Notes: generated from the sequence alone by a model not told the origin. A stretch of DNA of 64,000 nucleotides from Cucumis sativus (GCF_000004075.3 NC_026656.2:13764001-13828000), one strand, 5' to 3'. Shown: positions 47,757 to 59,252, counted from the stretch's first letter. Numbers and translations: made by a program.

Positions 47757-49125
47757 TTAGCTTAGAACAAACCGGCAGTGATTAAAACCTGCAAAAAAGA
47801 AAACAAATCAACACAACAAAACCCAATTCAACATTGATTCATACTCAAAAGAAAAATTCATAAAATCAGACAAATTCTTACTTGGATCTGAGCTTATAAT
47901 CATGGCAGTTCCTCCAAAGCTACAAGTTCCTCCACTTCTCTTGTTCTTCTGCCAGTAGCTATTGAAAGCGTACGACGCATGTGCCACCAAACTATCCGGA
48001 TGAAAGCAGCTACCCTCTGCCGATATCTCCCGGCAGTCGGCGCCGCCGTCCCCACATGCGTAATCCATCGCCTGCTGAAGAATCTCCGCCGGAACGTTTG
48101 GTTTCGCCACGCACCACAGTTTTTGCACACCACCTGTTTGTGGAAATGGCGCACCGGCGTTTTGGTTTGGATTACATGGAGGTAGAGTAAATCCCATCGG
48201 CGGGCTTGCTGGTACCACGAACGGAGGCGATTCTGGAGCGGAGGCGAAGCTCCAATGTGGCGGAGATGCGATTTGGGACTCTGGTGGAAGTGGGGGTGTG
48301 GCGAGATCTGATGGCAGTGGTGGCTCTGATGTAAAGAAAGGTTCGTATTCTTTGAGTTCCATGAATGAAGAGAGCTTTCTATTAGTGGGGTTTCTTTGTT
48401 TTGAGACGCTGGTTAATAAATTCACCTTTTTTAGCTTTAGAAATCCAAATTTGTTCGTGTGGGTGGAGATGAAACTCTCTGTTTCGTGTAGAGAAATTAC
48501 ATTTTCAGGTAGTTTGAGACTCAATGTAGAGTTAGTACTTTGGATGAACTCAATCACAAGCTTAACCATATTCTGAATGGATTCCTCTTGAGAGTGGAAA
48601 CAATCTTTTGGGAAGAGAGTAGAAACTTTGATTTGATTCTCCAAACCCCATCTAGTGAGGGAGTAAAACAAATTCTTCATAGACAGCAACACAATGTGTA
48701 AATTGTTAGTATCTAGATTCTTGTTGCTGCATAAAGAACTATTTCCCACAACAATGGTGGTGATTTTAGTGGAAGGGTAGTGAGCTAGAACAAAGGTTCT
48801 AAGCCAACTTTCCGCCATTAAAACACTGCTTGAAACTTCTGGAAGTTCAACATCAGTAACAGAAACAGCAACAGGGAGTTCAGAAGCAGACATTGCTGGA
48901 AAAACCCCTGAAGAAGCTATCTCATCCAGCTTCACAAATTGAATGGATTCTTGACCTGCAGCTGCCATGGCAGAACATTAATAAACCCACAAGACAGGAA
49001 GTAAAAAAATGTAAAGAGAGAGAGAGAGGGAGAAGCTTACTAGTAAGACCCAGAAGGAGGAAGAAGAAGAAGAAGAAGAAGAAGAGGAGGAAGAAGGGAG
49101 AGAAAAACTTCATCTTCTTCACCAT
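47757..49125 (-). CDS. Secreted X8 (CBM43) protein with degenerate GH17-like region
   Basis: Cell-wall/apoplastic protein. Three exons on the minus strand: 49125-49041 (signal peptide), 48955-47882 and 47788-47757, 1191 nt, 396 aa. The signal peptide is unusually Phe-rich (eight in a row, from a GAA/TTC repeat). Residues about 30-200 resemble the start of a GH17 beta-1,3-glucanase (VAVSVTDVELPEVSSSVL, AESWLRT, VVGN), but VGNE is VGNS at 101 and most of the barrel is missing, so it should not hydrolyse glucan. A Pro/Ser-rich linker (about 235-295) leads to the X8 domain at 308-394, with LWCVAKP, the usual cysteines and a closing FNHCRF. X8 binds beta-1,3-glucan (callose). The protein stops two residues after X8, so no GPI signal is seen. 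The nearest Arabidopsis gene I recall is At5g67460. Confidence 0.88.
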
Positions 49126-51587
49126 TTTCTTCTCCGAAAAATGGAAAACAAAAAAAAAAAGAAAAAGAAAAGAAAAAGAAAAAGAAAGAAAGAAAAGGAA
49201 ATTTGGGGAACTATGGAGAGGTTGTTGTTTAAGCAGTCCTGGCCATGTCCTCCATTGAAGGGTGTGGGAAAGCTTTATATATAGTGAGAGTAAAGAGAAA
49301 GCTTAATGAGAAAACCACTCGTCACTTCCAAATTACATGAAATGGCAAAATATATCCGTTGCTTGGGAATGGAGTTCTAAGGTGCCTCCTTGGAATTGGA
49401 ATCCTAATTGGTGAAGTATTTTTAGAACTTTTACTTTTCAATGCAAATATTAAATTAGCTGAATTATAATGATGAAAGAATGTTATTTTCCTTCTTCCTT
49501 AAATGGGAATATTTGCAAAAACAAGAAATTCAAAGAAAAGCAACCTTAACTAATTGGTTTGTGTATATTGTAATTGGTAGATTGGTTTTGGCATTTAGTA
49601 ATAACAGGATTCAAAATTACTCTATTCTTTCTGTTTGGAAATGAAAGCAATTGAGGGAAGTTTAAGATCATTTGTTTCGATTCATTCCATTATATATCAT
49701 CCAGAATCTTATTGCTTAAATGTTATTTTGGCTTTTCAAAATGATGAAAATCATAAGTTACTCACTTGTTGGGTGATGATCAAGCCTTGCTGTTATGAGA
49801 TTGTAAGGCTGTTGATTTTCTTCATTGGATTTCTCACTTTGTTGATAATGAGCAAAATTCTTTTATTTTTGGCTAAGTTTCTTGAATTTCAAAGAATTTT
49901 CTACAAATTAGACTTTGCTTCCATCATGGGAATTTTACCTTTTGCTTTCATGGATCATTGTTTTTGATTTATTATTCGAAGTGTTTTGTTTTTTTTAAAA
50001 AATAATTAGAGGAAAATTTTACCAAAAGTAATTTTAAAAAGTTTTAATGAAATAATGTAATTAGTTTTTTTATATAAAAAAAAATAAGAGTTTAAAAATA
50101 TTATTTCTACCATTTTTTTTAATTTGAATCGCAAATCTCTTAATCGCTAACGGATGAGTTATGATCACTTTTGTTGCTAATAAAGTGATCAATCTTACTA
50201 ACAGTTTATGATCATACGATAATAGTAAAGATATTTGTTTTAAAATTTCGTAAGTAAGAACTTCTGAACTTTTTTTTTGTTAGGTTAAGAGTACATCTTG
50301 AAAATTAGGGATGTTTTATATAATACCAAAATAAAATTTGTGACTCGAAGTTGTATTTATACATAAAAAAACAAAGAAATTTAAAAGATACACTATTTTC
50401 ACCTTTGAAATTTAATAGGTATTGTTTATTATTTACATGATCATTTGTTATTTGGTTTATCACGAGTACACGATATCATTAGTGATACTCGAAACTGTTT
50501 TATATTTATGATTGTTTGATGCTCGTGTATTATGATGTCTATCATTCATTTATCATATCAAAAAAATTATAATTTTTTTTGTTTTTATCGACTTATTAGC
50601 AACATGTTTGAATTTGATTTTTTAATTAGTTCTTTAAAGTTTGGAATAGTAAAATAGAGTTGACTATCAAACTATTAGTATATATATATAATGAATATGA
50701 TGTTTTTTTTTTTAATACTCAGATCCCAATTTCATAAGCTTAAATCAATTATAAAGTTTTAGAATAATGAAATATGTCATTTTAGAACTTTTAAGAATTA
50801 TTTCTTTTATTAAAAAAAAAAAAGTGTTAGATTTTTTTTCTTTAGAATAAAAAAGAAGCATTTAATAACAATAATAATAATTTACACCATATTTTTTTAT
50901 ATAAAAAATCTAATTGCAATTAGAATGTTATGGATATTAATTTGCATTGAATTGAAAGTTGGGTGATAGAGTAAACAAGTTTTGATTTGATATGGAAAGT
51001 GTAAGATCTCCCAAAATGTCATTTCCCTGTAACGTTAGAGTAAAATCAACCGTAACAAAGATTGGGATAGAATCTTAAGGTTGAGGTGTATCAAAGACTT
51101 ATCAATTGTAGCAATCCAAGAAGAAGCATTAGGTCTGCTGTTTTTGAGACTGAGGAGGGTTAGCAAAAGGGTCTATGTAAGGGGGAAGAGAAAGGTTGAT
51201 AGGGTGGGAGAGAGATGTAGTGTTTCCTTCAATGAGTAGGTTAGAGGGTATGAAGGTAAAAGTAGAGAAGGAGAGAAAGAAAGGGCATTGGGAGGAGGGA
51301 GGAGGGAGGAGAGAGGAGAGAATAGGATGGGAAGTGTGAAGGCTGCACAACTTCTGATCACTCTTTATGTTCCCTATCTCTCTCTTCATACTCCATACCA
51401 TCTTCCCCTTTTTGCCCCTATCAATATACATAAAGAGGAAAGGAAGACAGAGGAGATTTAGTTTGTTAATTAAAACCATAAAAAGAGGGGTTTGGTGGTG
51501 TGAATAGAGAGAGAATTGTAAGCACACAGTTGACTTACATTGACCCTTTTTTATTATCCTTTTGAGCAGAATTGGTAAGTTAAGTGG
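49126..51587. other. Intergenic upstream of X8 gene and MULE
   Basis: The A/G-rich 5' leader of the X8 gene (49140-49200) is followed by AT-rich DNA and a purine-rich block at 51160-51330 with a G-quadruplex-type motif (51283-51306). An open frame at 49641-49967 has no recognisable domain and is not annotated. Confidence 0.55.
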
Positions 51588-51596
51588 ATGTTTATG
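51588..51596. repeat. Left 9-bp target-site duplication of MULE
   Basis: ATGTTTATG directly precedes the element; the same nine bases follow it at 55129-55137. A perfect 9-bp duplication is the Mutator-superfamily hallmark. Confidence 0.9.
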
Positions 51597-51712
51597 GGGA
51601 AATTACCAAAAATAAGCCAAAAATGGAGGAATAAAAGATTTATGAGATTGATTTTTAAAAAGTTGATTTCTAGGACAAATTATGTGTGAATTGTCTAAAT
51701 TACCCTTAATTC
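51597..51712 (+). repeat. Left terminal inverted repeat of MULE
   Basis: Starts GGGAAATTACC and ends near AAATTACCC. It aligns to the inverse of 55014-55128 with scattered substitutions and small gaps. Confidence 0.85.
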
Positions 51713-51758
51713 ATTTTACCTTCCATTCCTTCTCCTCAACGCAGAAACAAAACGCAAA

Positions 51759-51789
<31 letters not shown>

Positions 51790-52990
51790 TTCGCTTTCTT
51801 CTCCTTCTACTTCGGTGCATATCATCGCTTCTCGGATGTCGTTCGTCGCTCCTCCGGTGTGAACTAAAAGATCTGAACAAAGAGCCAAAGCTACACTTGT
51901 TACTTCTCTAAGGAAAAAACTAAACCCCCTAATCTTCTTCCTCCAAACTTTCCTCTGATTTTCGACTCAAATATTCAGCAATTTGGTGGGTAACTATTCT
52001 TTGTTTATTTCTGTTTTTCTTCCTTTTTAATACGTGAATTAGGGTTGAATCAAAAGATCGCTTACTGAGTCGAATCTTTGATGATGGCACACAGAGATCA
52101 CGATGAATTAGTACATGATAGAAAAACATGTTTAAGATTTTGCCGAAATTTTAAATAGAGACCTAGGTAAGGATGGATTAGCTTAGGTGAAATTTTGTGA
52201 TCATTTTATGATCGTTATAATGGTTACAATTTTACTTGTTTCCAATTCAGTCTCCTATTTTTTGAACTGAGTAAGAGGGAGTGGATGAATATTCAATGGT
52301 AGCATTAGAAATGTATTTGTTTCGAAAGCCCATATGATTTTTTTCCTTTTGGGTAGATTCTGTTTTGCAATCTGAACGGACTTTATATATAGGGTTGGTG
52401 CTTCATTGTGATTTCTTTTTTTTTCAGTTGCTGCTAAGATAATTTTGGTGGAAGAAAAGAGACGGATCAATGCCAAAGGGTTTGAAGAGTAAATATCAAT
52501 CTACTTCTCATTAGGTTTTGAAGGAAAAAGAAAAGAATTGTGTTAATGACCTTGAAGGGATATTCACTAATCTTCAAAATGCAAGGAGAGTCGTACTACT
52601 GACATTGCACGTGTCTCTGTTTTACTTTCGACTTCAACTCCGGCGGACGCTTCTCCACTTCCATCCATTTCGATTTCAGGTTTGTTTTCACCGGACCTCT
52701 CCATTTCTTATCCACTCCTCTACGTTGGCAGTGTCGTATCCATCATTTCCTTTGCAATGTACTGTAATAATAGAAAAACCATACCTTGGAGTTTAGAACT
52801 TGAATTCGAACATATATTTGGTATCCCATATAAACTCTGCAAAGCTACCAGTACAATAGAATATCATAAGCTGCATTGTTGAAAGACCATTTCCTTTGCA
52901 ATTTGTTGAAAGACATTATCATAAGCTGCATTGTTGTTCTCTACTTTGTTAATGTTTTTAGTGATGTAGTTCCAATAGAATACAATCTTT

Positions 52991-53868
52991 AGAATGCATG
53001 TTTAGCTAGTCTAGGTAGTCTACTAGGTGTTAAGGCTTTAGGGTTAGCAATTTTATTAGACTTAGCAACTTTGCCTTGAAGTTTTCCAGCATCTCGCACC
53101 TATCAGCACCTATCTCTCACCTTCCAAAATTTTGAGTAGAAGTCCCAAGATGAGAGTGTTAACCTTCCTAAACCGTTTAGAATGCATGTTTAGCTACTCT
53201 ACTAGGTGTTAAGGCTTTAGGGTTAGCAATTTTATTAGACTTAGCAACTTTGCCTTGAAGTTTTCCAGCATCTCGCACCTATCAGCACCTATCTCTCACC
53301 TTCCAAAATTTTGAGTAGAAGTCCCAAGATGAGAGTGTTAACCTTCCTAAACCGTTTAGAATGCATGTTTAGCTACTCTACTAGGTGTTAAGGCTTTAGG
53401 GTTAGCAATTTTATTAGACTTAGCAACTTTGCCTTGAAGTTTTCCAGCATCTCGCACTTATCAGCACCTATCTCTCACCTTCCAAAATTTTGAGTAGAAG
53501 TCCCAAGATGAGAGTGTTAACCTTCCTAAACCGTTTAGAATGCATGTTTAGCTACTCTACTAGGTGTTAAGGCTTTAGGGTTAGCAATTTTATTAGACTT
53601 AACAACTTTGCCTTGAAGTTTTCCAGCATCTCGCACCTATCAGCACCTATCTCTCACCTTCCAAAATTTTGAGTAGAAGTCCCAAGATGAGAGTGTTAAC
53701 CTTCCTAAACCGTTTAGAATGCATGTTTAGCTACTCTACTAGGTGTTAAGGCTTTAGGGTTAGCAATTTTATTAGACTTAGCAACTTTGCCTTGAAGTTT
53801 TCCAGCATCTCGCACCTATCAGCACCTATCTCTCACCTTCCAAAATTTTGAGTAGAAGTCCCAAGATG
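52991..53868 (+). repeat. 179-bp tandem array, five copies, one telo-box per copy
   Basis: Units start AGAATGCATGTTTAGCT at 52991, 53179, 53358, 53537 and 53716. Periods are 188, 179, 179 and 179; the first copy has a small insertion and the last lacks the final ~25 bases. Copies are almost identical (single changes such as CGCACTTATC in one copy), so expansion was recent. Each contains CTTTAGGGTTAG, which includes the telo-box AACCCTAAA on the other strand. The array lies just upstream of the ULP1 reading frame. Confidence 0.9.
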
Positions 53869-53940
53869 CTAGTGCATCCATGTTTAGTAAGTCTCTTATG
53901 CAATTATATTTAATTAGTTTTTTTTTATGCAGGTTTCAGT

Positions 53941-54497
53941 ATGGCTTCGACATCAACTAACGGTCCCATGTACAAGATTGACCCTGCTCATCATTTTCAG
54001 TCTATAGTAAGTAGTTTATCACATTTAGTAAGCAGGTTGACTATGTTGTCGGATCAAAACAAGACTGTCAAGATCCTTGGGTGAATGTTGATTACATTTA
54101 CTCTCCATTCAATATCCATGGCAATCATTGGATTCTATTATGCTTGGACTTGGTACGTTGTCAAGTTAAGGTATGGGATTCGCTTCCGTCGCTGACGAGT
54201 GCCGAAGATATGAGAAGCATATTAGAGCCAATTCAAGAGATGGTGCCAAATTTGCTCGATGCTACTGGATTCTTTGTTAGGAGAGGCGGATCATCAACAC
54301 ACAAGGAACCTTGGCCACTTGTCATTGTCGACTCCATTCCACTTCAACGCAACAATAGTGATTGTGGTGTATTTACAATTAAGTATTTCGAATATGAAGC
54401 TTCTGGTTTAGATGTAGCTACATTATGTCAAGAAAACATGTCATATTTTAGAAAACAATTGGCATTTCAATTATGGACCAACAATCCCATGTATTGA
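53941..54497 (+). pseudogene. ULP1-type SUMO-protease (C48) domain, N-terminally broken
   Basis: The coding core 54036-54497 encodes a C48 cysteine-protease domain of the Ulp1/SENP family, which cleaves SUMO precursors or SUMO conjugates. All catalytic positions are present: His in NIHGNHWILL, Asp in VWDSL, the oxyanion Gln in PLQRN and Cys in NSDCGVF. The domain ends at a TGA after NNPMY. Upstream the frame is closed by TAG at 54012-54014. An ATG at 53941 opens 22 codons in the right phase with a good donor (GTAAGT at 54007), but the 29-bp gap to the next AG is too short for a plant intron. It therefore reads as a truncated gene or one whose real first exons lie elsewhere in the element. Full ULP1 genes are several hundred residues. 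Confidence 0.75.
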
Positions 54498-55013
54498 CTT
54501 TTAGTTCCAACTTTTGAAGGAATTGTATATGTTCCAAACTATGTACATAAATAGTTTTATATAATGGAATGAATACCATTTTTGTTTTTTGGTATGCAAT
54601 TTTTATTTCATTATCTTGGAAAATTGTAAAGTGTGCAGAACTTTTATATAATGTACAACAATGCAGGTGAGAGCAACATTTTCATGCTCTTAGAATTAGG
54701 AAGGCCAATTTATCCCACAATGTATGAAAATGGAGAGAGATGAGAGAAAAATGAAATATTCTTTTTGGAAGTGAGAAAATGGAGAAAATGGTTTTCAAAG
54801 GCCGGTGGGAGACCATGGGAAGAGCTTCAGAAAGAAATTTCAAGAAAACGAATTAAAGAATGGAAAAGGAAGAAAAAGGAAATTTCGTGAAAATGAGGGA
54901 AAATGGAACACTAGAGGGAGGGATGAGAGAAAAATGAAACATTTTTAGAAAGTGAAAAAACGGAGGGAGAAGGAGAAGAGAGGATTCATAAATTGATTTT
55001 AGGATATTTTTTA

Positions 55014-55128
55014 ACTTGAGGGTAATATAGACTTTTTCCAACTAATTTGTCCTAAAAGTCATCTTTTTTAAAATTCATCTCAAAACTCTTTACATCCTTC
55101 CAAATTATCCTATTTTTGATAATTCCCC
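55014..55128 (-). repeat. Right terminal inverted repeat of MULE
   Basis: The complement begins GGGGAATTATCAAAAATAGG and matches the left repeat. It is directly followed by the second ATGTTTATG target copy (55129-55137). Confidence 0.85.
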
Positions 55129-55340
55129 ATGTTTATGGTAGAGAGAAGTAATAATGTATATGAAAAGGTGAAGGGTGAAGGGTGTTGAGACAAAATTAGT
55201 TAGTGGATGGAGATGGGAAAAGGGGAGAAAAGGTAGGATGGGATGAAGAGAAAAAAGTGGGGAAAGACAGAAGAAGTTGAGAAATGATGATGAAAAAAGG
55301 GGTAATATTGCAGCTTTATACGGAACCCACTAAACAAAAA

Positions 55341-55425
55341 CCCTTTGGCTTTGCCTTTGGCATTGGCTTTGCCTTTGGCTTTGGCTTTGGCGCTTGGGGG
55401 CTTGGGGTCTTGGGGCTTTGGGGAG
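55341..55425 (+). repeat. TTTGGC / CTTGGGG minisatellite
   Basis: Repeats of TTTGCC/TTTGGC hexamers pass into GGGGCTTGGGG units. It reads as an artificial Gly/Phe-rich frame, which I do not regard as coding. Confidence 0.7.
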
Positions 55426-57299
55426 ACGATCGATCACACTCATACGGAAGGCACCACCCCATTCCCATAGGACCCACCTATACACACACTTTTCAATCTT
55501 TTTTATTTTTTTCTATGCTAAATTACTTTTATTTTAAAATGTCTATCTCAAATATACTTTTACCATTAATTTTTAATGAAAACCGTTAAAGTTTGGGTTT
55601 AGATTTTTATGGGTTGGATGTGAATAAAAGGGACTATACAAATCACATATAAAAAAAATGATCCTAATATAAATAATAGACATGCATATTTATTTAATAA
55701 TTCAAATTTATGTTTAGATCTTTTTCACATATATCTATTGAAGTTGGAATTTCTATAATGTTTTATTTAAAAATAAAATTTTAGTTTATTGAAGATGAAG
55801 CCACGTGGGCAAATGTTGCATAGAAGTCCTTTTCGACTTGGTTTACAATCCACCTTGGAATATTATGGGACCATTCAAACGTTTGTTTTACGATTGTGAT
55901 AGACAAAATGTAAATGAAATTGAATTGAAATTCTCGAATAGGGTTTTAATGTCTTTGATCGATGAGCTCAACCATGTGGTTTTTCACTCAAGATTAAGTT
56001 TGGGGTAAGAATGAGTTGTTGCAAATTTGATCTCATCTCTTATTATAAGAATTTTCTCTAATAGTTTAGACTTTAATACATCTATCAATATCGATATTTT
56101 AAATCTTGACTAAAACATAAATTCTACAAAATCTCATAAAGTTTCAAAATAAAAATTTCTCCTTCAAATATACTAAAACTATTAGTCAAACAAAAAATAT
56201 CTATTAATATGTGTTGTCGAATACATTTTTTATTTGACAATTAACGGTAGGATAATTACAACAATAATTAAGGGTTTTAACTTAGAATTTAGGTTTTTAT
56301 TTTGGTTCGTGAGAATATTGGTGTAAATTTTGATGGACTATTTTTTAACTTTTTGTTTCAGTTCAGCTCTATTTATGAAATTTTTTCAATAGTTCAAAAG
56401 TATTTTTTAAACAAAACTTTCAATTCAAAATATTTTCAAACTCTTTTAAAAACTTTTAAACCCTTTTTTTAAAATTCTTAAAATTTTGAAAGTTTTTTTT
56501 AACGTTCAACGAAATTAAATTTGGAGACATTTTTTTTTAATTTAACCAATTAATTATTAATCTAACAAAATCAATTTTGTTAACTTCTTAATCATTTAAA
56601 TGAATATATTATAATAATATCTTTTCTTAGGGAATATTTTTTATAGTTCGGTTGATATTTTATAATTTAAGCTTTTAATTATTCCGAAATTGCCCTTCTT
56701 CTTCACCTTTGTTCTCTTTTATTTGTTTCTTTTACGTTTCTCTTCTTCCTTTGCTTCTCTTCTCATATTCTGTCTTTCATTTTCTTTTTTTAATGCCCTA
56801 ATCATTCTACTATTTGTACTTCATATACAATATATTACAATTGGAGGAAGTTTTGATCTTTTCGTTCTTGTGTGAATCACTCATATTTATAAATTTATTG
56901 AAATTAAGGCTACGATTTGTTCTTCCTCATATATTGTATTATTCTTCTTTTGTGAATCACTCATATTTATAAATTTATTAAAATTAAGGCTACGATTTAT
57001 TCTTCCTCATTTCTTTTATATTGTATTAATCTTGATTTTAGGATATCAATGATACATTAATTGTAATATGAAACATGATAATTGTTGATCAAAGTAATTT
57101 AACTTCGTCTGTGATTGTTCTCAACTTCCTTCGATGTGTATTTTGGAGTTGATTCTGATTTCAAATTATTTTTTTTTATTGTTTTAGGTTGGTTTTATTT
57201 TAGTTTTAGTTTCTAACAATTTTGGTTTTATTATATGCATTAGTTTGTTGGTATATTTATTACGTGATTTTCATTTTTGCAAAACTTTTACCGTTCATT

Positions 57300-57960
57300 G
57301 TAGCTATAGTTAAATATATAATAAATTGTGTATCAATTGTATAAACTAGTGCATTATTAAGTATATAAATGATATAACTCAATGTGTCCTTATGAAGTAT
57401 ATCAACTATATATTAGTAAATTATATCAACATATCGGTAAAGTGAATCATTATCAAGTATATCAATTAAGTTTACAAGTGTATATCAATAGTGTATCAAG
57501 TATATTGACAGAACTTCAAGTATACCAAATGTATCTAAGCAATCTAGTGTATCAATGAAGAATTATTAATTGTATATGCAAGTTTGTAATTTCCCATTTT
57601 CAGATCAAATACTTGAAGTAACATTTCAAGTGCATTGACAATATATGAAAGTATCGACAATTATATATAACAATAATCAACATTGCAAATACATCAACAA
57701 TATCTTACAACTTACAACATTCAATCAATAAATTATTTTGGAATAAAAGTACATGTGGTACATTTCAAAAGTATCAGGTGTGTCTAAGTGTTCATCAACA
57801 ACATATCAAATGTACATCATCAAGTGTATCAGGAGTATTAAGGTGTTTCATGTGTATTGAAAGCTATAATGTGTATCAAAGTTATGTATTTGATAAGCGC
57901 ACTTGTGACATTTTACATGGTAAAAGACGACATGGCAAAAAGTTTTGTGCAAAAGTTTGA
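57300..57960. repeat. Degenerate AGTGTATCAA-type repeat field
   Basis: Short phrases GTATATCAA, AGTGTATCAA, AAGTATATCA and ATATCAACAA recur dozens of times with irregular spacing over about 650 bp. Probably an old satellite or minisatellite-like sequence; no coding potential. Confidence 0.55.
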
Positions 57961-59252
57961 AGACTATTTTGTATTAAAATATTTTATTTGGTGCTATTAT
58001 GTAATTAAAATATACTCTTTCAATTAGAAGATATTATCTTATTTCATTTGAATACTCAAATCCTGTTTACCATGTATTTCGGGATCCTTGGTGTTTTTGC
58101 CTGTGTGTAGAATTGGCAGTTGAACTAACAAAAACCTTTGTGAAGTAATCAAAGGAACATGCAAGTATTTTAGATTGTTGTGAATTTATTGGTTGTTAGT
58201 TGTGTCGGTGTTGAAGAACAGTCTTTATATCTGTTGGATGAAGAAATAAGGAGCCTTAATCCGCTATTTGACGAGAAACGTGATTAAGGGAGAGAGCATT
58301 ATACAACATTAATATGCTGATCAATGAGAAACATGATTAAGGGAGAGATTTTCATTCACCTAAATCATCCTTGAGATAGATTAGTGATAGATTTGCTTGT
58401 AGTGGAGATCACTCAAACTCTAGAGTGAATAATAGGTGTTTTAATTTTTGTACTTAAAATCATAATATTATGATTATGATTCATAAAAAAAAAAAACAAA
58501 ATCTCTAAACTGACTCAGGTTAAAGATCCCCAGACGTAGATGTGCATCTTCTGTCTGAGAGATCTTCTCAACCACGTTGTTTACTCGATGTTAAATGGGT
58601 CAATTTTGGTCAAATCGATTTCTCCAAACCTTTTAATTAAACTAACCAAATTAAATTAATTAATATTTTAAATATATATTTGGCATGTGAACCCGATCCT
58701 CATCGTTACCTCGGTCCTTTTTAGGCTGGTTGGCCAACCAGCCATTGATTTTGAAGGGCTTAAAATTGACTACAGTTGGTTTTCAATACGAGTGGCTCAC
58801 CCTAGGAAGGATAAGTGGGGAAAAGAAGAAAAAGAGAAAAACATGCCATTATTGGCAGTTGGTTTCCAACAAGGAGTGTTGACATGAGGAAGAACATGAG
58901 GGAAGACGAATTTTTAAAAAGATCTCTTTTGTTTATTTATTGCTTTTAGTAAAACACAAAGTATAATTCCAAGAAAAGCATGCTTGTTCATATCTTTTCC
59001 AAGGGTGTTAATACAGTCCTCAATACCAACAATTCCTTCCTTTTTTTCATCAAATATATATCAGATATTATGTCGATCCATATATGTTTCATGTTGAACA
59101 CTTTTCTAAGGACAAGAGAGAAAGAGTTGCCTTCTCTAGAAAGAAGGCAACCATGACACAAAAACTCTTCACTACTCCTAAACACATTTACACATAATCT
59201 ACTCAATAGATGTTAAACATTAAATTAGTTGAAAAGGGTACCTCGTCATTCG

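Larger units (their letters stand above)
51597..55128 (+). mobile_element. Mutator-like element (MULE) carrying a ULP1 protease domain
   Basis: A 3532-bp element bounded by identical 9-bp duplications. The terminal inverted repeats are about 115 bp: left 51597-51712 (GGGAAATTACCAAAAATA...) and right 55014-55128 (inverse complement begins GGGGAATTATCAAAAATA). They stay alignable through a shared TAGGACAAATTA core and a TTACCC end, at roughly 70% identity by eye. No MURA transposase is seen, so it is non-autonomous. Cargo in order: UTR-like pyrimidine-rich DNA (51720-51960), a GC-richer possible captured fragment (52590-52760), a five-copy 179-bp tandem array (52991-53868) and a ULP1 domain (54036-54497). 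MULEs carrying ULP1 domains are known in Arabidopsis (Kaonashi) and melon (CUMULE); this matches that class. Confidence 0.9.
55138..59252. other. Intergenic, 4.1 kb, repeat-rich
   Basis: Contents are a TTTGGC-type minisatellite at 55341-55425, an 80-bp tandem duplication at 56871-57030 and a long field of degenerate GTATATCAA/AGTGTATCAA repeats at 57300-57960. Possible retroelement debris lies at 58080-58900, where GAAACGTGATTAAGGGAGAGA recurs with slight change. No host gene is supported. Confidence 0.5.

Noticed and set aside
48893-49258. Plus-strand Lys-rich frame
   Set aside because: Antisense of the Phe-rich signal peptide exon and A/G-rich leader of the X8 gene.
49641-49967. 109-codon frame with hydrophobic stretch
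   Set aside because: No recognisable domain or homology, AT-driven composition, no supporting splice or promoter context.
55284-55589. 101-codon frame rich in Gly/Phe
   Set aside because: Generated by the TTTGGC minisatellite; not protein-like outside it.
58080-59206. Suspected copia retrotransposon body
   Set aside because: No reverse transcriptase, integrase or gag motif could be read in any frame, and no LTR pair was found; left as possible debris.
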